Source: an uncultured Flavobacteriales bacterium (GTDB lineage: Bacteria; Bacteroidota; Bacteroidia; Flavobacteriales_D; Sanyastnellaceae). Taken from it: a stretch of DNA of 5,276 nt. Location: contig CALACF010000224.1 in the NCBI GenBank assembly GCA_937890245.1, positions 1 through 5,276 on the forward strand, read 5' to 3'. The notes beneath the pieces are model-generated. The model made no database searches. It saw only the letters and a program-made list of their open reading frames with translations, and was not told where the DNA came from. Below, piece by piece: positions 1-5,276 of this stretch. The position numbers were made by a program, and so were the translations under genes. Numbering within the stretch: the stretch's first letter is position 1; every line of letters begins with the position of its first letter.

Positions 1-252
1 CCCTGTTTGTCTAGCAGGGAAAATGGGGATGCCGCCCAAATTCTATCATACTTGGGGCCGAACGGAACGGATGAATTGCGCATCATTCATGTAATTTTAA
101 TGAATGATTTTGATTGGGATATTTTCCAGGAATATTGGCTGAACTTGGCTGTTCCCGGAGAGTATTTCGTTCTGGATGATAGCGGAAGTGGACTTAGTTT
201 TTTAGCAGGATATGGAGTGACTAATTTGTTTGTGCCCTCCTTGCTCTCTTGA
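1..252 (+). CDS. C-terminal end of an unrecognised protein (5' truncated by window edge)
   Basis: The frame is open from the first base and ends at TGA 250-252, giving 83 residues, so the true start probably lies outside the window. A TTG at 7-9 could serve as a start, but nothing supports it. The product is acidic and hydrophobic (for example DFDWDIFQEYW around residues 37-47 and SGLSFLAGYGV near the end), with no low-complexity character. I recognise no family and see no T9SS sorting domain, signal peptide or clear membrane helix. The DNA is AT-rich (about 44% GC over 1-300 by hand count) compared with about 57% in a sampled stretch of the downstream operon. It could be the tail of a real gene, a transferred gene or a decaying remnant. 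It converges on the CotH-family gene. Confidence 0.4.
   Translation, partial: PCLSSRENGDAAQILSYLGPNGTDELRIIHVILMNDFDWDIFQEYWLNLAVPGEYFVLDDSGSGLSFLAGYGVTNLFVPSLLS
82..108. repeat. Perfect 9-bp inverted repeat, AT-rich loop
   Basis: ATCATTCAT (82-90) and ATGAATGAT (100-108) are exact reverse complements around a 9-base loop, followed by a short T run (108-111). It lies inside the partial reading frame at the window start. It could be a weak hairpin or operator-like palindrome, or chance in AT-rich DNA. Confidence 0.3.
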
Positions 253-410
253 GTGTTTTCGGAGCGTCTTGTCAATGAAGGCCTTTTTTCGTATGCCTTC
301 TGCCAGGCGCTTGACATAATTCCCAGGCCAAACGCATGTTTGGCTGGGTACATGAAAACGCTACCGGCTTATGTAACCTCAAACTGCCCGCCCGCCTTCA
401 GTGTGCCAAA
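253..410. other. Intergenic region between convergent genes
   Basis: These 158 bases separate the plus-strand stop at 252 from the minus-strand stop at 411. I see no convincing gene here. The stretch contains a T6 run (284-289) with no obvious stem before it, and the inverted repeat at 322-348 listed separately. Confidence 0.6.
322..348. terminator. Putative bidirectional terminator hairpin
   Basis: The arm 322-333 pairs with 338-348 to give an 11-bp stem with a single bulged G and a GCAT loop (core GCCAAAC / GTTTGGC). It lies between two convergent genes, 70 bases past the plus-strand stop and about 63 bases past the minus-strand stop, as expected for a shared terminator. Neither side has a proper U tract, so intrinsic termination is not proven. 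It may only protect the 3' ends of the mRNAs. Confidence 0.4.
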
Positions 411-1079
411 TCAACGAATCACCGTCACCGACCCTTGGTAGCGCTCTGGCGCCAGGCCATGGGCCCATTTGATCCAGACGTTCCAGAGATAGACTCCGTC
501 GCGAACCCAATGTTCGCCAGCGCCCCCGCCAGCTCCAGCGCCCAAGTTTTGCCCGATCCACGGCACGCCGGGCTCCTCCGTATTGAAGACCTCGCGGCCC
601 CATCGGTCGAAGACCTGGAAGCGGTAATGCTCTGCGGCCCAAGCCTCGCCCACAGGAAGGAAGCCGTCGTTGAGCCCATCATTGTCGGGGGTGAAGGCGT
701 TGGGAATGAACAACGAGAGTTCGGATTCGACAAAGACGCCCACCACGTGTGCGTCGCCGTCAATAGGCAGTGCGAGAGACAATTCGTCCAGTTTAGCTGC
801 CGTCGGGGAAATCGCCAGCTCGCCAGGACCGCCGTCAACCTCCCAATGGTCGAACGTCCAATTCTCAGCAGCCAAGCCGTAAAACAACTGGGGCGCATCC
901 ACGCCGCCCGATACGAAGCCGCTTTCCCAATGGTCGTAGACGACGGCACGGTCGACCACATTGACGTGGCCCGAGCCGACGGGCCGGACATCGACAACCA
1001 GGTTGACGTGCTCGATGTAGTCAAAGTGTGCGACCACCGAGCCGCTCGTATCGACAGATAAAACCGCGTCGGCCTCTGC
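411..1079 (-). pseudogene. Detached C-terminal part of the CotH protein: InlB-like repeats plus T9SS type-B (CHU_C) sorting domain
   Basis: These 222 codons lie in exactly the same frame as the kinase gene upstream and are separated from it only by one TAG at 1080-1082. They end at TGA 411-413. Residues 1-19 complete an InlB-like repeat begun before the stop, and residues about 25-116 form a further unit ending HVVGVF. The last hundred residues (about 123-222, bases 710-411) are a textbook gliding-motility / T9SS type-B C-terminal domain: FIPNAFTPDNDGLND, then YRFQVFDRWGREVFN, then DGVYLWNVWIK, ending RYQGSVTVIR. In Bacteroidota this domain directs periplasmic cargo through the T9SS. The fragment has no signal peptide; its earliest plausible start is GTG 1037-1035, and a product made from there would stay in the cytoplasm. 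It therefore makes sense only as the tail of the upstream protein, through readthrough, or as a fresh pseudogene fragment. No frameshift or second stop is present. Confidence 0.85.
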
Positions 1080-1544
1080 CTAGTCAGGCGTGATTGTATT
1101 GAGGCCGAGGGGCGACTCTAAGGACCAGCCTGAGAAGCTCCACCATTCTGAAACGCCGAAAGCGTCGAGGTCGTGGTTGCCGTCAAACAGCTCTTCAACG
1201 AAGGGGTAGGGGCCGATCACTGCACCATCCAGAACGATGGAGCCTGCACCTGCTGGGTCGACGTCGAACGCGACCATTTCGGGTGGCTCGGGAACCCCAA
1301 AGTGCGCCATGATGGTAGCGTCGCCAGAGAGCAAAATCTCGATCAGGGCCGCTTGTGGATTGGCAATCACAACATCGCCAGCAATCACCTCCCAATACAG
1401 GAATTCCGCGCCCGCTATAATTTCCTCGCCCTCGAGCGAAATGGGGACATCGGCAAAATACCAGCCAGTGAACGGCACCATGGAGAGCGTGACGTCGACC
1501 GAATTCAGCTCGATCTGGCCGATGCCATCGATCAGCAGGGTCAG
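732..1544 (-). repeat. Three InlB-like protein repeat units spanning the amber codon
   Basis: At protein level the pattern 'P-G-G-x-V-x-L ... F-x-x-W ... A-x-V-x-A-x-F' recurs about three times. Unit A (bases 1544-1299) ends FLYWEV ... ATIMAHF. Unit B (1274-1023) has DVDPAGAGSIVLDG ... FSGWS ... VVAHF. Unit C (1007-732) has DVRPVGSGHV ... FDHWEV ... HVVGVF. This resembles divergent InlB B-type / bacterial repeat modules used as stalks in surface proteins. The TAG falls inside unit B, so the stop interrupts a folded unit and not a linker. Unit borders are approximate. Confidence 0.5.
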
Positions 1545-3587
1545 CGTTACGGGGACCACATCGTAGCAGTCCTCCATTCCGGGGAGCAGCGAGGATTCGC
1601 ATCTTTCGTCGATGAAATCGCGCATCTGCTGCAATTCGACCTCCCAGCCCGCAACGTCACCGCCCCAGCGCTCGCATTGCCGCTGCATTTCGGGCTCGAT
1701 CACAACGACCATGCTGTCCAAGACATGGTGCAAATAGTCACAGGTGAAATACGTGTTGCCCAGATCGGCCCAGCGGTTGATGTATGTCGCCCAAAAGGTA
1801 TCGTTCTCCATCAAGGCATTGAGCACAGGGATGTGGCCCTGGCCGCCGACGTCGCCCATGGCTTCCGGGTTGCACGGGTCGGCCTCGGGTGAGGTGTCAG
1901 GGATGCCCGTGTAATTGATATAATGCCCCAGCGACGCGTCCATGTCCCACAAGGCATAGCGCCAGCGACGGCCGTCGCCATCGGGGTTGCGCCCGCGCCA
2001 CCATGCGGTATTCCAATTCAGCCAGTCCATCGTAACCATGTAGCTGTTCAAGATGAAATAGTCGATCAGAGACATCTCGTTCAGCTGGGAAACGACGTAG
2101 TTGTAGTTGGCCTCGACGGCGAGGTCTTGCGTTGTGGCGTAATCCACCAAATCATACCAATCCGTACCGTCGCCGTACTCCTCCCAGGTGCCGCCCCAGG
2201 TCTTGAGGAAATCGATGTCGTAGCGCGACTGGTCGTAGTACTTCTTGGTGAAATCGCTGTCGTCGACTTTCTCGCGGTATTCGTACACGCCCCAGTACAG
2301 ACCGTTTAGGTAAACGATGCAGCTCTCGTTGGTCCGTTCGTCCAGATGCAAATCGGCCTGGTGGCTCAAGGTGTGGATGTACGCATCGCGGATGTGGGCG
2401 CCCGGTTCGAAGGGGTAGTTGTCGTTGGCGGCGGCTTTGAAAATGAGGCGCTGGAACTTCCCCCTGTTTTTCGCACTGAAGAGCTCGGCGTCGACCACAT
2501 GGTCGTAGCCCATTTGGTCGCGCGTGATGTAGTCGAAGCCACGCTGGCCATATGCGTTGGAGTCGTTGCCGTGTTCGTTTGAATCACCCTCGGCTTCGAC
2601 CCAGAAGCTGCCGTCCTCGTTAAAGAACTCGATGTGCATGGGCTCGTCGCCGTTCCATTGGCCGTTCTCGAGTCCGTCGCCGCTGACGCTCACTACGCGA
2701 ATTGTGTGGCTGTCTGCGCCCAAGAAAAAGGTGTTTGTCTCGACAAAGCTCGGGGCGAGGAGGCCGGCGGGGTCAACCGCTATGGCACGCACCACCACCG
2801 TTTGATCCACGGCCAATGGCGCTCCGTATGCCAAGCTGCCGACGCCAGGTTCGTAGCCGTCGAGGGTGTAGTAAATATCGAAGCCCGCGCCTGAACCGCC
2901 TGAACCGCCCGCTGAAATATCGACGGCGATGCCAACAGGGTGGTAGCCCGGCGCCTCGCCCATGGTCGGGGTGGGCGCGTAGCCTTCGTAGAACGACCCG
3001 GCTGCCGTGCCCGCGTTGGAGGCGTCAGGTGTTGGGTCGGTGCAAACGCGCCAATTGCCGGCGCCGTCCAAATCGCGCGCCCAGCTGTGGTCGGCGCGGT
3101 TGGTCGAAATGCTGCCGGGTGCGCCCGCGACGCCCGCGCCTGGTCCAAAAGTGTACGATTCTATAATAGCGCCCGTGGCATCCGCCAAAACGACGGACTC
3201 CTCCTTGCATTGGTGGATGCGGAAATTCGTGTTCAGGAAGCCGCCAGCGTAGAGGTCACCGACCTGGGCCGACCCGCTGCAAATAATTGTCAGGAATCCC
3301 CCAGCTGGCACTGTTGTTCCAGCGGGCAGACTAAACTTTGTCGGATTGTCGACGTTGTCAGAGAGATGCCAACCGCCAACATTCACTGCAGCCGCTGTGC
3401 CATTGTAGAGCTCGACAAAATCCTCGTTGTTGCCGCCGATGTTCAAGCTGTAGTTGGCGCAGGAAAACTCGTTGATGACTATTTGTGCGCTGCCGGTCAG
3501 AATTGGCAAACAGGCGAGCAGCGTCAGCAGAAAAAGGCGGATGGGTTTCACGGGGTTAAGACAGCAGATACGTGCTGGAGGTTGCAT
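1080..3587 (-). CDS. Secreted lamin-tail / CotH kinase family protein, cut short by in-frame TAG
   Basis: This 835-residue product is an exported CotH-family protein kinase. CotH enzymes are atypical secretory kinases, first characterised on Bacillus spore-coat proteins. Residues 1-34 are a signal peptide (hydrophobic LFLLTLLACLPIL, likely cleavage after GSA). Residues about 35-180 are a lamin-tail domain (IVINEFSCANYS, NEDFVELYN, GGWHLSDN). Residues about 235-288 are a chitobiase C-terminal-like domain (IYYTLDGYEP, VVVRAIAVD). Residues about 295-665 are CotH: FKAAANDNYPFEPGAHIRDA, YLNGLYWGVYEYREK, DWLNWNTAWWR (D521) and LWDMDASLG (D548, D550, probable metal ligands). The kinase core looks complete. 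InlB-like repeats follow and stop abruptly at TAG 1080-1082, with the rest of the protein and its T9SS domain continuing in frame. The frame is open upstream to 4055, but that part is antisense to the polymerase gene. ATG 3587-3585 is preferred; GTG 3551-3549 also gives a full signal peptide. Confidence 0.9.
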   Translation of the reverse strand: MQPPARICCLNPVKPIRLFLLTLLACLPILTGSAQIVINEFSCANYSLNIGGNNEDFVELYNGTAAAVNVGGWHLSDNVDNPTKFSLPAGTTVPAGGFLTIICSGSAQVGDLYAGGFLNTNFRIHQCKEESVVLADATGAIIESYTFGPGAGVAGAPGSISTNRADHSWARDLDGAGNWRVCTDPTPDASNAGTAAGSFYEGYAPTPTMGEAPGYHPVGIAVDISAGGSGGSGAGFDIYYTLDGYEPGVGSLAYGAPLAVDQTVVVRAIAVDPAGLLAPSFVETNTFFLGADSHTIRVVSVSGDGLENGQWNGDEPMHIEFFNEDGSFWVEAEGDSNEHGNDSNAYGQRGFDYITRDQMGYDHVVDAELFSAKNRGKFQRLIFKAAANDNYPFEPGAHIRDAYIHTLSHQADLHLDERTNESCIVYLNGLYWGVYEYREKVDDSDFTKKYYDQSRYDIDFLKTWGGTWEEYGDGTDWYDLVDYATTQDLAVEANYNYVVSQLNEMSLIDYFILNSYMVTMDWLNWNTAWWRGRNPDGDGRRWRYALWDMDASLGHYINYTGIPDTSPEADPCNPEAMGDVGGQGHIPVLNALMENDTFWATYINRWADLGNTYFTCDYLHHVLDSMVVVIEPEMQRQCERWGGDVAGWEVELQQMRDFIDERCESSLLPGMEDCYDVVPVTLTLLIDGIGQIELNSVDVTLSMVPFTGWYFADVPISLEGEEIIAGAEFLYWEVIAGDVVIANPQAALIEILLSGDATIMAHFGVPEPPEMVAFDVDPAGAGSIVLDGAVIGPYPFVEELFDGNHDLDAFGVSEWWSFSGWSLESPLGLNTITPD

Positions 3588-3608
3588 GGGAATTCGGGTA
3601 TAGATTTG
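3582..3608 (+). promoter_or_regulatory. Candidate Bacteroidota promoter for the polyphosphate polymerase operon
   Basis: TAGATTTG at 3601-3608 matches the Bacteroidota -7 consensus TAnnTTTG at every fixed position. A TTG at 3582-3584 could be the -33 element, although the 16-base gap is slightly shorter than the usual 17-23. Transcription would begin at about 3612-3615, right at the ATG, implying a leaderless or nearly leaderless mRNA. The -33 element would overlap the start of the CotH gene. Confidence 0.45.
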
Positions 3609-3614
3609 GCGGCG
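3588..3614. promoter_or_regulatory. Short divergent intergenic region
   Basis: Only 27 bases separate the ATG of the minus-strand CotH gene from the ATG of the plus-strand polymerase gene; the gap is 63 bases if the CotH gene starts at GTG 3551. Promoters for both directions must overlap each other or the neighbouring coding ends, so the two units are probably regulated together. No Shine-Dalgarno sequence is visible on either side, as is usual in Bacteroidota. Confidence 0.6.
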
Positions 3615-4457
3615 ATGCAACAGCAATTTGAAGCGATCCAAGCGGCCCTTGAGCCATTTCAGCGCACGTCCTTGGACGCGATGTCTGAGCTGGCGTTGTT
3701 GCGCAGATTTGACTCGAAGTTTGTCGTTCCTGAATCGTGGATTCCGCAGATATTGAGTGGGTTGCAGGGGAGTTGTTCCTTGCTTGAGGTCGAAGGTCAA
3801 ACCAGCACGCAGTACGAAAATCTTTACTTCGAGTGGCCCGAAGATGGCTGCTTGGTCGATCATTTGCGGGGCAAGGGGCATCGCTACAAAATTAGGGCCC
3901 GCAGTTATTCTTCGAGCGGCATGGCTTTTCTCGAAGTGAAGGAGCGCATGCACAACGGGCGAACGCTCAAGCATCGGGTGCAGCGTGCGGAGGCCAGTGT
4001 CGATCCGGTCTTGAGCGCGGCGGAGCGTGCCTTTTTGAAGGGGGCCTTGCCACATGATAGAACGCTCACCCCGGCCTTGACGAGTTCGTTCGAACGAATC
4101 ACATTGGCCGATTTTAAGCGCGGCGAACGCGTGACGATTGATCGTCTGCTGAAGTTTGAGGATGCCGCTGGACGCCTGTCAGACATGGATTCGCTGGCCG
4201 TTATCGAGCTGAAGCAGCCCCGGAAAACGCGCAACACGCCCTTGCACGATGTGCTGAAATCGTGGCCCTCACAAGAGCGACACGGCATCTTGGGGCGCAG
4301 CACGCGCGTGAGCAAATACACGATTGCACGCCTGATGTGCGATCCGGATTTGCGCCGGCGAACGTACGGCACGACCTTGCGCGATCTTGAACTGGCATTG
4401 CGCTACCTGCATCGTTCGATACCACCAAACTTGAAACACAACAACAATGGAGCTTGA
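3615..4457 (+). CDS. VTC-domain polyphosphate polymerase
   Basis: This 280-residue protein matches the VTC / polyphosphate-polymerase family, whose yeast Vtc4 member makes polyphosphate from ATP in a basic tunnel. The length is normal for the bacterial stand-alone form. Residues that fit the tunnel and active site are all present: RRFDSKFVV (R31, K35), HRYKIRARSY (R94, R96), FLEVKERMHNGRTLKHR (E107, K109, K119, R121), SFERITL (R161), ERVTID (R172), VIELK (E198, metal ligand, and K200) and SKY (K234). Assignment to Vtc4 residues is by motif order, not alignment. There is no SPX domain and no membrane helix, so it is probably cytoplasmic and may be recruited by the membrane protein encoded next. 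ATG 3615 is chosen because family members carry the short N-terminal segment before RFDSKF; the ATG at 3681 would remove it. The 3' end overlaps the next gene by 11 bases. Confidence 0.92.
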   Translation: MQQQFEAIQAALEPFQRTSLDAMSELALLRRFDSKFVVPESWIPQILSGLQGSCSLLEVEGQTSTQYENLYFEWPEDGCLVDHLRGKGHRYKIRARSYSSSGMAFLEVKERMHNGRTLKHRVQRAEASVDPVLSAAERAFLKGALPHDRTLTPALTSSFERITLADFKRGERVTIDRLLKFEDAAGRLSDMDSLAVIELKQPRKTRNTPLHDVLKSWPSQERHGILGRSTRVSKYTIARLMCDPDLRRRTYGTTLRDLELALRYLHRSIPPNLKHNNNGA

Positions 4458-5061
4458 AACCCTCACCCACCTGGCCATAGATTTCGGCCTGAATTTGTTG
4501 TCCGGCTGGATCTTGGTTCGCCTGATTTATCAGACAACCGCCAAGCGCAAGGACTACGTATTCACATTTATGATGGTCTCGAGTGCCGTCTTCTTACTGT
4601 GCCGCGTGCTAAGCGGGGTGGAGTTGGACCTGGCGTTTGCCCTGGGGCTGTTCGCGATTTTCGGCATCATTCGTTACCGAACGAATCCTGTCCCGATCCG
4701 CGAAATGACCTACCTCTTTGTGGTGATTGCGCTGGCAGTGATGAATGCATTGGCACCGATGGATGCAGCGTGGCCGATATTACTGCTCGGAAACGTAGGC
4801 TTGCTGGCCCTCGCATTTTTGCTGGACCGCGTCATCCACGTGGAGCATTTGGTGACCCGCCGCGTTATTTATGACCGTGTCGACCTTTTGCCAATGGAGA
4901 AGCGCGGTGAGCTCATAGCCGACCTCGAATCTCGCATCGGCGTGAAGATTGTACGCGTTGAAATCGGCAACGTTGACCTTCTTCGTGATACAGCTGTAAT
5001 CAAGGTTTCGATCAAAGGTGAATTGCTTTCAGACCACTCGAATTCTGCGGATGAGCTTTGA
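4447..5061 (+). CDS. DUF4956 membrane protein
   Basis: This 204-residue protein has about four to five membrane segments (residues about 6-28, 37-58, 62-77, 87-105 and 108-130) and a soluble C-terminal domain (131-204) with mixed strand and helix character. The family signature is clear at 65-91: ALGLFAIFGIIRYRT followed by PIREMTYLF. The biochemical function of DUF4956 is not established. As I recall, these proteins are often encoded beside VTC-domain polymerases, so a role anchoring the enzyme or moving polyphosphate at the inner membrane is a fair inference. Its ATG lies 11 bases inside the end of the polymerase gene, preceded by an A-rich stretch (AAACACAACAACA) and no Shine-Dalgarno sequence, so translational coupling is likely. 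Its own end overlaps the next gene by 11 bases. Confidence 0.9.
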   Translation: MELETLTHLAIDFGLNLLSGWILVRLIYQTTAKRKDYVFTFMMVSSAVFLLCRVLSGVELDLAFALGLFAIFGIIRYRTNPVPIREMTYLFVVIALAVMNALAPMDAAWPILLLGNVGLLALAFLLDRVIHVEHLVTRRVIYDRVDLLPMEKRGELIADLESRIGVKIVRVEIGNVDLLRDTAVIKVSIKGELLSDHSNSADEL

Positions 5062-5276
5062 TCGCCTGCGGTGGGCGGTCAAGCCTGCCGCTTGGATTGC
5101 GGCAGTGCTGCTGATGGGCGTTTCCTTTCAGATTTCGGCCCAAGACGCGCTCAATCCCGACACGGTGGACGTCAAACTCTGGGCTGGAGCCAAGCTCAGC
5201 GTAAAGCTCGGCGATGCGTGGCGGCTGGATTTAGCGGAACAAATCCGAACGAAGGACAACCTGGGTGTTTACGAGC
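5051..5276 (+). CDS. DUF2490-like outer-membrane protein, N-terminal part (cut by window end)
   Basis: ATG 5051 opens a frame that stays open to the window end (75 residues seen). Residues 1-30 are a signal peptide (AAWIAAVLLMGVSF, with cleavage probably after the SA of QISAQD). The mature start reads VKLWAGAKLSVKLGDAWRLD and then LAEQIRTKDN, matching the opening strands of DUF2490 proteins (W-x-G ... K-x-W-x-L-x-x-x-E-Q-x-R), which are predicted outer-membrane beta-barrels of unknown function. The 3' part is missing, so the barrel cannot be confirmed. The start overlaps the DUF4956 stop by 11 bases, placing it as the third gene of the operon. Confidence 0.75.
   Translation, partial: MSFDRLRWAVKPAAWIAAVLLMGVSFQISAQDALNPDTVDVKLWAGAKLSVKLGDAWRLDLAEQIRTKDNLGVYE

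Noticed and set aside
311..320. TTGACATAAT resembling a sigma-70 -35 element
   Set aside because: Bacteroidota promoters use a different consensus, and the site lies between convergent gene ends with no gene to drive.
336..1061. Plus-strand open frame of 241 codons
   Set aside because: It is antisense to the clearly recognisable T9SS sorting domain and has a composition typical of a shadow frame in GC-rich DNA.
1078..1089. Tiny inverted repeat GCCT-AGTC-AGGC around the amber codon, considered as a recoding signal
   Set aside because: A 4-bp stem is too short to be meaningful, and the context does not match a readthrough motif I know.
1173..1892. Plus-strand open frame of 239 codons
   Set aside because: It lies opposite the CotH kinase domain and repeats, and its product resembles no family; it is a reverse-strand shadow.
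2940..3614. Upstream extension of the polymerase frame
   Set aside because: It is antisense to the lamin-tail and signal-peptide region of the CotH gene, and the family's normal N-terminus starts at 3615.
3588..4055. Upstream extension of the CotH frame (156 more codons)
   Set aside because: It is antisense to the conserved polyphosphate polymerase gene, and the signal peptide just inside 3587 marks the true N-terminus.
1..5276. CRISPR arrays, tRNA or rRNA genes, insertion sequences
   Set aside because: No regularly spaced repeats, cloverleaf-like segments, transposase frames or terminal inverted repeats with target duplications were seen.

Overview
The window looks like a chromosomal stretch of a Bacteroidota bacterium, probably a fairly GC-rich member of the Flavobacteriales or a relative. 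The evidence is a C-terminal type IX secretion (T9SS) type-B / CHU_C sorting domain, a lamin-tail plus CotH-kinase surface protein of a kind common in this phylum, a TAnnTTTG-type -7 promoter box, and start codons without Shine-Dalgarno sequences. The genus cannot be told from the sequence.

Layout: (1) Positions 1-252 hold the 3' end of an unrecognised plus-strand reading frame in DNA clearly more AT-rich than the rest (about 44% GC by hand count over 1-300). (2) Positions 253-410 are non-coding and contain a strong inverted repeat between two convergent genes. (3) Positions 411-3587, minus strand, encode one long secreted modular protein: signal peptide, lamin-tail domain, chitobiase-like domain, CotH kinase domain, InlB-like repeats and T9SS sorting domain. 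An in-frame TAG at 1080-1082 cuts it into an 835-residue kinase part and a 222-residue sorting-domain part. (4) A 27-base divergent gap at 3588-3614 separates it from (5) a tightly overlapping plus-strand operon: a VTC-type polyphosphate polymerase (3615-4457), a DUF4956 membrane protein (4447-5061), and the start of a DUF2490-like outer-membrane protein (5051 to the window end).

CotH kinases, VTC-domain polymerases and DUF4956 proteins recur together in bacterial genomes as I recall them, so the four genes probably form one functional unit. My inference is that the cytoplasmic VTC enzyme makes polyphosphate, DUF4956 is its membrane partner, the DUF2490 protein sits in the outer membrane, and the CotH protein is an exported kinase meant to be handled by the T9SS. 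No published mechanism is known to me for the complete set. The most striking point is the in-frame amber codon that removes the sorting signal from the kinase while everything downstream stays open and intact.
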